A DNA stretch of 39,385 nt from an uncultured Candidatus Melainabacteria bacterium (GCA_934747335.1 CAKVGS010000018.1:1-39385); one strand, 5' to 3'. Shown: positions 7,532 to 17,298, numbered from the stretch's first letter. Translations and numbers: made by a program. The notes: generated by a model not told the origin, from the letters alone.

Positions 7532-8904
7532 TCGATTTCGCTCCCCAATGACTTATAAATATCTACTGTGTCGATTAATGTACTGACTTTGGCGTTATAC
7601 ATAGAATTTTCGTTAAGCAAAAGCTTGCGCTTTGCGTCCAATTCATCTATTTTATTGCCTGTTCCGTTTGTATATCTGATATTCGCTACATTATAAAAAT
7701 GGTTTGATTTTTCGATAGCACCGCTAAAGCCTTGATAAGAATTATAGTCTGTTCTCAAGCTTGAAAGCGCGTTTTCAATTTCGCAAAACGCATTTAATAA
7801 AACGTTGTTGTATTCGTGTAGTTTTTCAATCGCAAGTTCTTTGTTGTATTTCAAATAAGATGTTTTCGCTCCGCCTGTATATAAATCCATCAACAAGCCT
7901 GCACCAAGCTGATAAACCGTACTGTCCCAATTAAAAATTCGTCCGGCTTTAATAGATTCAAAACCAATCATCTCGTTTAAATTAATTGACGGCAAGAACA
8001 TTTTTTTAGCAACTTTCACATCAAATGCGGCCTTTTTTATTCCAAATTCTGCTTGAATAACATCAGGGCGATTGAAAATTAAATCAGAAGAAATTTCTTT
8101 ATTAATATCAAACGGGAAATTCAAATCTTCAATATTTGCTCGCTCAATATCATTTCCACCTTCAGGCGAAACTCCTCTCAAAACTGCAAACTGATGAAGC
8201 AGAATTTCTCTTTTTTTAAGTAGCGCATTCAATTCATTTTGATAAACAACTTGCTCATACTCTGTCGTATAAAGGTTATCGTAGGCAATAATTCCACCAT
8301 CATAAAGCTGTTGCTTAAGTTTGATTGTTTCGTTTATATTAGAAACCAACTCTTCATAATTATTTATAAGAGCATCCGCTAAAATTATATTAAAATAAGA
8401 CGCCGTAACTTCTGAAGAAACAGAAAGCTTTGCAATATCCAAATCTTCTTTGCTGATTTTTACGTTGTATCCGGAAGATTTAACTTTGTCGTTAATTTTT
8501 CCAAAAATATCAACTTCCCAGTTAAGCAAAAGCGGAAAATTCAAAAGATAACCGCTACCGTATTTTCCCGTCCAACGAGAAATCGTTTTAAAAGGGTAAA
8601 TACTAGGATTGAAGCTTAATTGAGGAAGTCTTTGCGCGTTTATTGTGCCTAACAAAGCTTCTGATTCACGAACACGATTTGTAGCAATCTTAATATCAAA
8701 ATTGTTTTCTAACGCGTCTTGTATGTAACCGTTCAGAAGCTCATCATTATAGCTTTCCCAGTAAGGTTGAAGCGTAAAAGTCTTATCAGGAGCATTTTTA
8801 CTTTTCTTAATTTGGACATCATAAGTATCGCTTTTAAACGCAAAAACTACGCCCTGCGAGAATAAAAGACAACTTGCTATTAATAGTGTAATAATCCTTT
8901 TCAC
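7528..8904 (-). CDS. RND outer-membrane factor (TolC/OprM/NodT type)
   Basis: This is the outer-membrane channel of the same exporter. The 458-residue product has a signal peptide (about 1-22, probable cleavage after VFA, no lipobox) and two outer-membrane-efflux-protein repeats. Both repeats contain long helical stretches; signatures include RVRESEALLGTINAQRLPQLSF in the first half and FNRPDVIQAEFGIKKAAFDV in the second. It is the first gene of the operon, and the gene order OMF-pump-adaptor, with overlapping ends, argues for co-transcription. The start is GTG at 8904, with AGGA about 9 bases upstream. A possible promoter (TATAAT near 8929-8934) lies in the gap to wecB. Confidence 0.92.
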   Translation of the reverse strand: MKRIITLLIASCLLFSQGVVFAFKSDTYDVQIKKSKNAPDKTFTLQPYWESYNDELLNGYIQDALENNFDIKIATNRVRESEALLGTINAQRLPQLSFNPSIYPFKTISRWTGKYGSGYLLNFPLLLNWEVDIFGKINDKVKSSGYNVKISKEDLDIAKLSVSSEVTASYFNIILADALINNYEELVSNINETIKLKQQLYDGGIIAYDNLYTTEYEQVVYQNELNALLKKREILLHQFAVLRGVSPEGGNDIERANIEDLNFPFDINKEISSDLIFNRPDVIQAEFGIKKAAFDVKVAKKMFLPSINLNEMIGFESIKAGRIFNWDSTVYQLGAGLLMDLYTGGAKTSYLKYNKELAIEKLHEYNNVLLNAFCEIENALSSLRTDYNSYQGFSGAIEKSNHFYNVANIRYTNGTGNKIDELDAKRKLLLNENSMYNAKVSTLIDTVDIYKSLGSEIE

Positions 8905-9001
8905 GTTAATACATCCTAACCCAATTAATTATTATATACGCTAATCTTTTCTTGTATAGATATATTGTATTAAAGATTTGTTAAGTTTAGGTTAGAGTAC
9001 G

Positions 9002-10117
9002 TTATGCAAAAAATTCTCGTACAATTTTTTCAATTTGAACAGATGCAGTTCCATCCCCATAAGGATTTTGAGCCTTTAGACGGGTCAATTCTTTTGTAGA
9101 TGATAGAATTTTTTCGGCTTCTTCTAAAATCTTATCGTAATCTGCCCCAACAAGTTTTGAAACCCCGGCTTCAACACCTTCTTTACGTTCAGTTTCATAA
9201 CGCATTACTAAAGTTGGACATGCAAATGATGGGGCTTCTTCTTGAATTCCGCCGGAATCAGTTAAAATAAGCTTTGCATGCTTCATTAAATAAACTAAAT
9301 ACGGATAATCCAAAGGTGTTAACAAATGAATATTTTCAAAATGTTCCAATCTTTCGTGAATCTTATTTTTAACATTCGGATTAGGATGAACAGGTATTAC
9401 AAAAGTATGGTCAGAATACTTCTTAGCTAAATAACTTATTGCATCTATAATTCTATCTATTCTTTCGCCATGATTTTCGCGTCTGTGAGCAGTTATTAAC
9501 ACAAGTTTATCATCTATTTGAATCCCCTTATCATTATAGAATTTTTCAGAATTTTCTACAACCTCTTTTGACAAACAGAAAAGTGCATCAATAACTGTAT
9601 TACCGACAACATGGATTTTATCTTCTGCAATATCTTCTTTAAGTAAAGCCTTTTTATTAACTTCAGTTGGCGCAAAATGCAAAGCTGCAACACGAGATGT
9701 CATTTGACGCATAACTTCTTCAGGAAACGGTTCATATATATCGTATGAACGCAAGCCTGCTTCTACATGAAATACAGGAATTTTATGATAAAAACTCGTC
9801 AAAGCTCCGCACAAAACAGTCATTGTATCACCTTGAACAATTGTTGCATCAATATCATGTTCACAAAAAACTTTATCTAAAGAAGTTAAAATTCTTGCTT
9901 GAACAGAAGATAGAGATTGGTTTTCTCTCATACAATCAAGGTTTATATCAGCTTTCAAACCAAAATATTCTAACGTTTGATTTGATAACTGTTTTTGTTG
10001 TTCAGTATTACAAATAATTACATTATAATCTTGCGGATATTTTTTCAATTCTAATATTACCGGCGCAAGTTTAATAATTTCCGGACGAGTTCCAAATATA
10101 AAAATAACATTTTTCAT
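9002..10117 (-). CDS. wecB: UDP-N-acetylglucosamine 2-epimerase (non-hydrolysing)
   Basis: WecB interconverts UDP-GlcNAc and UDP-ManNAc, supplying ManNAc-type sugars for surface polysaccharide. The 371-residue product carries the family landmarks in order: FGTRPEIIKLAP (8-19), VQGDTMT near 93, HVEAGLRS near 120, HFAPTE, VVGNTVIDALF, the TAHRREN block near 210, PVHPNP, and DSGGIQEEAP near 285. The stretch PEEVMRQMTS differs slightly from the commoner PEEINR form. It starts 35 bases after proS on the same strand with a good AAGGGAAG ribosome site, so the two are probably co-transcribed. Confidence 0.93.
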   Translation of the reverse strand: MKNVIFIFGTRPEIIKLAPVILELKKYPQDYNVIICNTEQQKQLSNQTLEYFGLKADINLDCMRENQSLSSVQARILTSLDKVFCEHDIDATIVQGDTMTVLCGALTSFYHKIPVFHVEAGLRSYDIYEPFPEEVMRQMTSRVAALHFAPTEVNKKALLKEDIAEDKIHVVGNTVIDALFCLSKEVVENSEKFYNDKGIQIDDKLVLITAHRRENHGERIDRIIDAISYLAKKYSDHTFVIPVHPNPNVKNKIHERLEHFENIHLLTPLDYPYLVYLMKHAKLILTDSGGIQEEAPSFACPTLVMRYETERKEGVEAGVSKLVGADYDKILEEAEKILSSTKELTRLKAQNPYGDGTASVQIEKIVREFFA

Positions 10118-10152
10118 AAAAATAGCTTCCCTTTTATTAAATCTTGCATTAA

Positions 10153-11898
10153 CTATCTCAAGTTTGTAACTGCCGTTACAACTACTTCTGCAGCATCTTC
10201 CGGTTTAACTTTTGAAATTTCTTCAGTTTCTCTAACCTTGAATTCTACAAGACCTTCACTAATAGTTTTGCCAACTGTAATTCTATATGGGAAACCGATT
10301 AAATCAGCGTCTTTAAATTTAACACCCGGACGTTCGTCACGGTCATCAATTACAGCTTCCACTCCGTGTTTGCGCAATGTTTCATACAAATCATTAGCAA
10401 CTTTCATTTGAGTTTCATCTTTTGTACTTACAGGAATAATTACTGCGTGGTATGGCGCAATTGCTAATGGCCATTTGATACCGTGTTCGTCATAATGAGC
10501 TTCAACCGCAGCTGCTGCTGTTCTTGAAATACCAATGCCATAACATCCCATAACGAAAGGTTTTGCTTTGCCATCAGTATCTAAATAAACTGCGTTCATT
10601 GGTTTAGAATATTTTGTACCTAATTGGAAAATATTACCGACTTCGATACCTCTTGTAACTTTTAGAGGTTTTCCGCATTCAGGGCAAAGTTCTCCGGCTT
10701 CGACTAAACGAATATCTGTAACGATTTCAGGTAATTCAATTTCTGAACCCCAATTTCCACCTACCATGTGAGCATCTTTTTTGTTTACTCCGACTACAAA
10801 ATTTTTCAATTCTTTAACAGTTTCATCAGCTACAATTTGGATATCATATTCGCCATATTTTTTCAAGCCTTTTGGTCCTATAAATCCACGTTCTGCATCA
10901 AAACCATTTTCTGCCATCATTTCTTCAATTTCGCCTGCAGTTGCAATTCTAATATCCATACCGCCAACAGCATTCATAAGTTTTGTTTCTTCTATTTGTT
11001 TATCACCTCTGATTAATGCTAAAACAGGTTTTTTATCAACAATATAAAGAAGTGATTTTACAATAATTGTTGCTGGAATTTTTAAGAAATCGCACAATTC
11101 TTCAATAGAATGAGTATTTGGCGTATCAACAATTTCAGCTTTTTCAAATTTACCAACAACTTCTGCAGGTTGCAATTTTGAAACTGCGTGATTTGAGTTT
11201 GCTGAATAATCGCAATCATCACAATAGAATACGTCATTTTCGCCTGCGTCAGTATCCGTGATTACCATAAATTCGTGACTTACACTTCCGCCAATTGCAC
11301 CTGAATCTGATTGAACCATTTTTGTATTAAGTCCGCAACGTTTGAAAATTCTGGTGTAAGCTTGCGCCATATTTTCATATTCTTTTTCCAAACCTTCTTG
11401 AGAAGTATCAAAGCTGTACGCGTCTTTCATAATGAATTCTCTACCCCTTAGTAACCCAAAACGCGGACGAACTTCATCACGGAATTTTGATTGAATTTGG
11501 TATAAGTTTACAGGTAATTGTTTGTATGACTTAATACCTTCACGAGCGATTGATGTGATAATTTCTTCGTGAGTTGGTCCAAGACACATTTCGCGATTAT
11601 GTCTATCTCTCAAGCGCATAAGTTCTTTTCCGTAAGCATTCCATCTGCCTGATTCTTCCCAAAGCTCTTTTGGTTGAACAAACGGCATAAGAAGTTCTTG
11701 CGCGCCTGCGTTATCCATTTCTTCTCTTACAATATTTTCAATTTTCTTTAAAACTCTCCACATAAGTGGCAAATAGTTATAAACTCCGCTTGTTAATTTT
11801 CTTATATATCCTGCTCTTACAAGCATTTTGTGTGATATTACTTCAGCATCAGAAGGAAATTCCCTCAAAGTCTGAACAAATAATTTTGACATTTTCAT
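10153..11898 (-). CDS. proS: Prolyl-tRNA synthetase (bacterial type with editing insert)
   Basis: It charges tRNA-Pro with proline. Class II motif 1 and the TSGVYNYLPL region lie near residues 40-90. CLGPTHEE and RPRFGLLRGREFIMKDAYSF form motif 2. A YbaK-like editing insertion occupies roughly 225-400, and YGIGISRTAAAAVE is motif 3. The anticodon-binding domain is C-terminal. I place the start at 11898 (MKMSKLF, about 581 residues). A GGGGAAG ribosome site lies 7 bases upstream, while the longer frame to 11964 runs back into the likely promoter and has no ribosome site. Confidence 0.95.
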   Translation of the reverse strand: MKMSKLFVQTLREFPSDAEVISHKMLVRAGYIRKLTSGVYNYLPLMWRVLKKIENIVREEMDNAGAQELLMPFVQPKELWEESGRWNAYGKELMRLRDRHNREMCLGPTHEEIITSIAREGIKSYKQLPVNLYQIQSKFRDEVRPRFGLLRGREFIMKDAYSFDTSQEGLEKEYENMAQAYTRIFKRCGLNTKMVQSDSGAIGGSVSHEFMVITDTDAGENDVFYCDDCDYSANSNHAVSKLQPAEVVGKFEKAEIVDTPNTHSIEELCDFLKIPATIIVKSLLYIVDKKPVLALIRGDKQIEETKLMNAVGGMDIRIATAGEIEEMMAENGFDAERGFIGPKGLKKYGEYDIQIVADETVKELKNFVVGVNKKDAHMVGGNWGSEIELPEIVTDIRLVEAGELCPECGKPLKVTRGIEVGNIFQLGTKYSKPMNAVYLDTDGKAKPFVMGCYGIGISRTAAAAVEAHYDEHGIKWPLAIAPYHAVIIPVSTKDETQMKVANDLYETLRKHGVEAVIDDRDERPGVKFKDADLIGFPYRITVGKTISEGLVEFKVRETEEISKVKPEDAAEVVVTAVTNLR

Positions 11899-11973
11899 GA
11901 CTAATCTTCCCCTATATTCTATATATGTGATTTTATCATGAATATTGAAAATATAAAATTTCATCTAAAAAAA

Positions 11974-12004
11974 TGAACATTATTTTTTTATAGTCGTTTA
12001 TAAT
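11974..12004 (+). promoter_or_regulatory. Probable promoter of the TolC-like/MacA-like pair
   Basis: TATAAT at 11999-12004 lies about 35 bases before the start codon at 12045, with TGAACA at 11974-11979 as a poor -35 candidate with a long spacer. There is no clear Shine-Dalgarno before the ATG. The call rests mainly on the perfect -10 box. Confidence 0.4.
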
Positions 12005-12044
12005 ATGTACAAATAATTATGTTTAAAAATAAACAAATATCACT

Positions 12045-13589
12045 ATGAAAAACAAATTTAAGTTTTTAATAATTACATTATGTCTGAGTTTGAGCCTTCA
12101 AGCAGGTGCAATACAAACTATAAAAATTGAACAAAATTCTGATTTAGGTTTGAACGATTGTATAAAAATCGCACTCAACAACAGTCCTGTAATCAAAAAA
12201 TATATCTTAAATCTTGATGTTGCAAAATCTACTGTTGGAGTTGCAAAATCGGCATATTTTCCGAGCATAAGCTTGGGTGCAGGGTATAAACAGGGCTTTG
12301 GTGAAAGAAGTCACAATATTGGAAGTTATCAAACAAGAACACTTCCGGGGTTTGATGCTTCTTTATCACAACTTTTGTGGAACTTCGGTAAAACTGACGC
12401 GAATATCAGGATGGAAAAATTTAATAAAATTGCAGCGGAATTCGATTTTGATGAAATGGTTTTGACAACGATTTATAATGTGAAACTTCAATACTATGGA
12501 GTTTTGGCTGCAAAATCTTTGATGGAGGTCGAACGTTTAAATGTTCAGATTAACGAACGCAACTACCAAAGAACGCTTGCTTATTTTGACGAGGGTTTGA
12601 AATCCAAAATCGACTTAGTGAACGCAGAAGTAAATTTGAGCGACTCAAAAATCGCACTCGTTAAAGCTGAAAATACTTATAAAAACGCAATCGTAAGTTT
12701 GAATAATTCTATGTATGTAGCTTATGCGCCGAGTTATAGTATAAAAAATACAGAAACTTTTAACCTTGGTAATCCTTATGTGCCGATGAGTTTGACAAAT
12801 ATTGAAAACTACAAAAAGCTTCTTACTTTGCCTGATGATGTTTCAAGCGCGACTTATGCAGTAAAAGCCGAAAAAGCGGATTTTTTGAAGGATTATGTTT
12901 TTCAAAAATATCCTTATACATTTGAAAAATCAGTAAGTATAGCAAAAGAAAATCGTCCTGATTTGAAAGCTCTTAATGCGACGGTTAAAGCCATGCGACA
13001 ATATGTTTTACTTACTAAGCGTCAATATTTGCCTGATTTAAAAGGCGGAGTGGGGTATAGTTATGCAAATAATCGAAATTATGCTGATAGTGGGATGAAT
13101 GTTTCCGTGAATTTGAATACAACATTTAATATGATGCAAGTTAAGCACGAAGTTGATATTGCGAATTCTCAATTAAACCTTGCCAAAACCGAAGTCGAAT
13201 TACTTAATCAAAATTTGTATTTTGATATTCAAAGTGCCTATGTTGATATGATTCAGCTTGAAAAACAAATCCCGCTTTTGGAAACAAAAGTACGCCAAAC
13301 TTTAGAAAATCTGGAACTTGCGGACGGTCGTTATAGCGTTGGTCTGGGCGATTATATTCAATTGCAGGATGCGAGAGTGAATTATAATAATGCTCAAAGT
13401 TCTTATGTTCAGGCGGTTTATAATTATAATGTTGCAAGGGCAACGCTTGAAAGAGAAATCGCACTTCCACAAGAAGAAACTTTGACAGTAGAAGATGTTA
13501 AAGATTTCCAAAAGGATTTAAAGAAGCAAGAGAAAAGTAAATTAACAGTCAAAAATAATCAAAAGAATTCCAAAAAGGATAACGTATGA
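12045..13589 (+). CDS. TolC-family outer-membrane channel protein
   Basis: The 514-residue product has a signal peptide (about 1-22, cleavage after LQAGA) and the two-fold repeated long-helix pattern of outer-membrane efflux proteins. Landmarks are LNDCIKIALNNSPVIKKY near residue 36, SQLLWNFGKTDA near 110, KENRPDLKALNATVKAM near 305, and VGLGDYIQLQDARVNYNNA near 430. The last 30 residues are Lys/Gln-rich. It overlaps the next gene, a MacA-like adaptor, by 4 bases (ATGA), so it is the exit channel of a second exporter. It differs clearly from the OprM-type protein at 7528-8904. Confidence 0.92.
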   Translation: MKNKFKFLIITLCLSLSLQAGAIQTIKIEQNSDLGLNDCIKIALNNSPVIKKYILNLDVAKSTVGVAKSAYFPSISLGAGYKQGFGERSHNIGSYQTRTLPGFDASLSQLLWNFGKTDANIRMEKFNKIAAEFDFDEMVLTTIYNVKLQYYGVLAAKSLMEVERLNVQINERNYQRTLAYFDEGLKSKIDLVNAEVNLSDSKIALVKAENTYKNAIVSLNNSMYVAYAPSYSIKNTETFNLGNPYVPMSLTNIENYKKLLTLPDDVSSATYAVKAEKADFLKDYVFQKYPYTFEKSVSIAKENRPDLKALNATVKAMRQYVLLTKRQYLPDLKGGVGYSYANNRNYADSGMNVSVNLNTTFNMMQVKHEVDIANSQLNLAKTEVELLNQNLYFDIQSAYVDMIQLEKQIPLLETKVRQTLENLELADGRYSVGLGDYIQLQDARVNYNNAQSSYVQAVYNYNVARATLEREIALPQEETLTVEDVKDFQKDLKKQEKSKLTVKNNQKNSKKDNV

Positions 13590-14755
13590 AGATTTTAGAT
13601 AAAATAAAAACAATAAAGAAAAGATATATAACGGCAGGAATTGTGACCATTTTTATTGTGTTTACGGTAATTTCCGGCATGATGAAAAACAAAGTTGAAT
13701 ATGAAATTGCGCCGATTGAAAGACGAACAATCACTCAAGTAGTTGAAGCTTCAGGTACGATTAATCCTGTAAATACGGTTTCTGTCGGTTCTACTGTTTC
13801 AGGATTGATTAGCGCGATTTATGTTGACTTTAATTCTGTTGTTAAAAAAGGTCAGTTGCTTGCAGAAATCGACCCTAGAACTTTCCAAGCAACAGTAGAC
13901 CAAAATTTAGCCTCTGTAAATTCTGCGCAAGCGGATTTGGCTAATAAACAAGCTGCTTATGAAATGAGTGCAAAAACTCTTCGACGTTACAAAAATCTTT
14001 ATGCAAGAAGTTTTGTTCCAAAATCAGAACTTGACCAAGCAGAAGCGGATTATAAAGCAGATTTGGCGCAAGTAAACGCAGCAAGAGCAAAGATTACACA
14101 GGCAAGAGCGCAATATAATCAGTCTTTGGTTAACTTGAATTATACAAAAATTACTGCGCCTGTTGATGGTATGATTATATCTCGTGAAATAGACTTGGGA
14201 CAGCCGGTTGCAGCAAGTTTCCAGGCACCTGAATTATTTACAATAGCGCAAGATTTAGAGAAAATGCAAATTGAAGTAAATGTTTCAGAAGCTGATATCG
14301 GTGAAGTTAAAGAAGGGCAGGATGTAACTTATACGCTTGACGGATATCCGAACAGCGAATTTTATGGAAAAGTTACACAAGTTAGAATTTCTCCGACTAC
14401 GGTTTCAAATGTTGTAACATATTCTGTAATTGTAACTGTTGATAACAGTGATTTAAAGCTTAAACCGGGGATGACAGCGAATGTTTCAATTATAACTGCA
14501 AAAAACGAAAATGTTCTTTGCGTTCCAAATATCGCGTTAAAATTCACTCCAAAAACTGACGGTCAAAAATATAAAACACAAGGACTTTGGATTAAGGATG
14601 GTTTAAAGCTTGCAAGAATTGATATTAAAACAGGTGCGAGCGATGATTCATATACCGAAGTTATCGGAGATAATATAAAAGAAGGTGAAAAGGTTTTGGT
14701 TGGAATAAAAGGGGGTAAAAAGAAATCAAATGATACTCCGCCACCAAGAATGTAA
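13586..14755 (+). CDS. MacA-like periplasmic adaptor (HlyD family)
   Basis: The 389-residue product has an N-terminal membrane anchor (about 14-33), then lipoyl half-motif 1 (VDFNSVVKKGQLLAEIDP, about 80-97). A long helical hairpin with Ala/Gln heptads follows (about 100-180). Lipoyl half 2 (ITAPVDGMIISREIDLGQPV) comes next, then a beta-barrel domain ending in PGMTANVSIIT. This is the layout of MacA, which couples TolC to the MacB ABC transporter. No MacB or other ABC gene follows; a terminator comes 5 bases after the stop. The pump partner must be encoded elsewhere. Confidence 0.9.
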   Translation: MKILDKIKTIKKRYITAGIVTIFIVFTVISGMMKNKVEYEIAPIERRTITQVVEASGTINPVNTVSVGSTVSGLISAIYVDFNSVVKKGQLLAEIDPRTFQATVDQNLASVNSAQADLANKQAAYEMSAKTLRRYKNLYARSFVPKSELDQAEADYKADLAQVNAARAKITQARAQYNQSLVNLNYTKITAPVDGMIISREIDLGQPVAASFQAPELFTIAQDLEKMQIEVNVSEADIGEVKEGQDVTYTLDGYPNSEFYGKVTQVRISPTTVSNVVTYSVIVTVDNSDLKLKPGMTANVSIITAKNENVLCVPNIALKFTPKTDGQKYKTQGLWIKDGLKLARIDIKTGASDDSYTEVIGDNIKEGEKVLVGIKGGKKKSNDTPPPRM

Positions 14756-14760
14756 GTAAA

Positions 14761-14794
14761 AAATCAAGCAAAATATTTTGCTTGATTTTTTTTT
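14761..14794. terminator. Rho-independent terminator (bidirectional)
   Basis: AATCAAGCAAAATATTTTGCTTGATT forms a hairpin followed by a run of T on the plus strand. A preceding A-run gives a T-run on the minus strand. It separates the convergent MacA-like gene and the 190-residue gene. Confidence 0.88.
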
Positions 14795-14816
14795 ATTAAA
14801 AATTCAGACTCAATTA

Positions 14817-15389
14817 TTATTCACCATCTTTTTTCTCTGTTTTTTCTGCACCATCAGCTTTAGTCTCAGGTTTAGCTTCAGGTTTTACTTCGCCTTCAGC
14901 CTTTTTAGCACCTTCTGAAACTTCTTCGGTTACTTTTTTTGCTTCATTTTCTTTCGGACCTAGTGCTTCAAGACTTTCTTTCCTAAGTTTACCTTTATTC
15001 CAAAAACCATCTGTATATTTTGTTTCTAAAATTTCTCGAGTTGCATCATTCGCATCTTGCAATTTTTTAGCTTTAGCTAATGCTTCGTCCTTTGCTTTTA
15101 CAGCCTCATCTTTCGCTTTAACAGCGGCATCTTTAGCTTCTTCTGCCAGTTTTGCACCTTTGCTTCCCCATGAATGTCCTGCCCAAAGCGCTAAACCAGC
15201 AATTCCGACAGCTGCCAATGCTTTTAATGCAAGACCACTGCTTGCAGATTCTTTCTTTTCTTCCATCGTTGGGTCGTAAACCATTGGCATTGAAGAATAA
15301 TCTTCTTCAGGAACTTGTTGCACATCATTTTGTTGTGGCGGCATTGTCATTGCATAATCATTTACGCCTGCATTTTTAATTGGGTCCAT
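14817..15389 (-). CDS. Membrane-anchored lysine/alanine/glutamate-repeat protein, unknown
   Basis: I do not recognise a family. The 190 residues comprise a Pro/Gln/Met-rich N-terminus (1-50) and one transmembrane helix (about 52-70). A helical segment follows with repeats of the type KDEAVKA/KDEALAKA (about 80-110). The tail is a low-complexity acidic and basic one (E, K, A, P) to the end. The repeats resemble apolipoprotein/LEA-like amphipathic helices, so a filament- or envelope-associated role is possible but unproven. The start ATG has GAAGG 6 bases upstream. The gene lies alone between a terminator and mutL. Confidence 0.8.
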   Translation of the reverse strand: MDPIKNAGVNDYAMTMPPQQNDVQQVPEEDYSSMPMVYDPTMEEKKESASSGLALKALAAVGIAGLALWAGHSWGSKGAKLAEEAKDAAVKAKDEAVKAKDEALAKAKKLQDANDATREILETKYTDGFWNKGKLRKESLEALGPKENEAKKVTEEVSEGAKKAEGEVKPEAKPETKADGAEKTEKKDGE

Positions 15390-15476
15390 TTTTACCTTCT
15401 TTCACAAATTTCAACTACTACACTTTTTATGCCTATTTAAAAACAACTCAATGTTTAAAATTGCGCGTTTGTAACG

Positions 15477-15487
15477 AAATTGTTACA
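15477..15487. promoter_or_regulatory. TTGTAACAA-type motif upstream of the 190-aa gene
   Basis: ATGTAACAATTT (minus strand) lies about 90 bases upstream of the start at 15389. A second half, GTTACA, follows on the same strand, giving an inverted TGTAAC-N6-GTTACA arrangement (15470-15487). It is the same core as at 1741, 23228 and 26984. Confidence 0.35.
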
Positions 15488-15489
15488 TA

Positions 15490-17298
15490 TTACTTACTAC
15501 GTTGGAAGAATTTTGCGATATCTTTATGCTCAATTATATGTGAAATTGGTCTGCCATGAGGACAAGTAAATGGTTTTTCGCACTTTCTCCAATTTTTTAT
15601 AATTTCTTGCATTTGAAACATATTCAGGTATGTGTTTGCTTTTACTGCAGATTTGCAAGAAGTTGTTATTAAAATCTTTTCTTCTATATTATCAATATCG
15701 CCTGAAATGTTTTCTAAAATATCTGCTAAGATTTCTTTTGGTGAAACTTTTGACAATAGTTGCGGAACTTTTTTGAAAATAACTTCATAATCTGACAAAA
15801 ATTCTATTTCATATCCGAATTTTGCAAGTTTGTCTTTATTATGTTCCAAAAGCTCTTTATCGCTTGGAGAAACTTCTAATACATCCGAAATAAACAATAA
15901 TTGACAGTCAATATTTTTCGAATTTTTAAGTTTTTCGTAAATATATCTTTCTTCAGCAATGTGTTGATCGACAATTTCTAAACCCTCTTCTTTTTCAATC
16001 AGAATATATGTTTTTTTGTATTGACCGATAATTACATCTTCCACTTCAGGAACACTTGAAGCAACAAATTTTGATTGTTCGGTTTTTGGGAATTCTCTTA
16101 CAACAGTTTTTGGAGAAATATCTTCCACATTGTTTTTTTGAAGTTCTTCAAAAACATAGCCGATATTTTGTCTGTCACTAATATAAACATCCTCAGAAGA
16201 CTTCGGTTGAAAACTTGGCATACGCACTTGATTTACAACCTGCAATTGCTGTGCTTCTTCTTGAATTTCGTTTGCAACTTGTTCTTCTGTTACTTGCGGT
16301 TGTTCTTTTTCTACATAGCCAGAAAGTGCCATATCTATTGCAGAATGAATGAAATTAAAAATCTGATTAGGATTTTTATATCGAACTTCTTTTTTTGTCG
16401 GGTGAACATTTACATCCACATCCTCAGGCGGGATTTCCAAATTCAAAATAATAAACGGATATCTTGAACCTATTAAATTTTTGTACGCCATATCAACTGA
16501 TTTTTGGAAAATCGGACATTTAACAATACGCGAATTTACGTACATGTAATAATCTTTTTTGCTTGCTCTTGTATAATCGGGAGTGCTTATTAATCCTGAT
16601 ATTTTAAGGTTAGAAATTCTATCTGTTTTAAGAACTGGACGTAAATTCTTAAGAACTTCATCCGAAAAAACTTCTTTTACTGTTTGTCCTAAATCGTTTT
16701 GTCCTGTCGTTTTTAGGGTCGTTTTACCGTTATTTTTGAGCTCAAATGCAACATCAGGATGAGTTAAAGCTAATGACTGAATAAGTTCGTTTATATAAGC
16801 AAATTCAGTTTTTGGAGATTTTAAGAATTTAAGTCTTGCCGGAAGATTATAGAATAAATCCTTGATATCCATAATTGTGCCTATTGCACAACCTGTTTGA
16901 GCTTTTTTAACTTCCGAATTTTCACACTCAACTTTTGTACCAAAATCAAAATCTTTCGTTCTTGTTATACAAGTCAATTTTGAAATTGAAATAATACTTG
17001 CTAAAGCTTCGCCTCTAAATCCCATAGTTTTAACGGCATACAAGTCTTCTCCCGTCGAGATTTTGCTTGTTGCGTGTTTAGAGAATGCTAGTAAAATATC
17101 ATCAGGATGAATTCCTGAACCGTTATCCGCTACACGAAGATTCCTGCACTCATTAGAAACTTCTATACTAATTCTTGTAGCACCTGCGTCTACTGAGTTT
17201 TCTACAAGCTCTTTTACAACAGAAAATGGACGTTCAATAACTTCTCCCGCTGCAATTTGGTTAATAACATTTTTTGATAGTTGAATAATTCTTCCCAA
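15490..17298 (-). CDS. mutL: DNA mismatch repair protein MutL (endonuclease-type)
   Basis: MutL couples mismatch recognition by MutS to strand removal. The N-terminal GHKL ATPase has NQIAAGEVIERP, LVENSVDAGAT, RVADNGSGI and GFRGEALASI in order. The C-terminal domain keeps the nicking-endonuclease signature as DQHIAEERYIYE (about residue 444; the usual form is DQHA-x2-E-x4-E). It also has SCKSAVKAN and CPHGRPISH, so it should nick DNA itself, as in organisms without MutH. I take TTG at 17298 as the start (602 residues): GAGGGG lies 6 bases upstream, and the family begins with the xxIIQLSxxVxNQIAAGE stretch. A longer frame to 17325 has no ribosome site. Confidence 0.95.
   Translation of the reverse strand: MGRIIQLSKNVINQIAAGEVIERPFSVVKELVENSVDAGATRISIEVSNECRNLRVADNGSGIHPDDILLAFSKHATSKISTGEDLYAVKTMGFRGEALASIISISKLTCITRTKDFDFGTKVECENSEVKKAQTGCAIGTIMDIKDLFYNLPARLKFLKSPKTEFAYINELIQSLALTHPDVAFELKNNGKTTLKTTGQNDLGQTVKEVFSDEVLKNLRPVLKTDRISNLKISGLISTPDYTRASKKDYYMYVNSRIVKCPIFQKSVDMAYKNLIGSRYPFIILNLEIPPEDVDVNVHPTKKEVRYKNPNQIFNFIHSAIDMALSGYVEKEQPQVTEEQVANEIQEEAQQLQVVNQVRMPSFQPKSSEDVYISDRQNIGYVFEELQKNNVEDISPKTVVREFPKTEQSKFVASSVPEVEDVIIGQYKKTYILIEKEEGLEIVDQHIAEERYIYEKLKNSKNIDCQLLFISDVLEVSPSDKELLEHNKDKLAKFGYEIEFLSDYEVIFKKVPQLLSKVSPKEILADILENISGDIDNIEEKILITTSCKSAVKANTYLNMFQMQEIIKNWRKCEKPFTCPHGRPISHIIEHKDIAKFFQRSK

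Noticed and set aside
15400..15460. A fourth sigma-28-like site upstream of the 190-aa gene (TTGAGTTG ... GGCATAAA)
   Set aside because: Only about half the positions match, and the spacing is off by one or more. It is far weaker than the three accepted sites.
16145..16165. GCCGATAT on the plus strand inside mutL
   Set aside because: There is no -35 partner at 11 bases and no start codon downstream on that strand.
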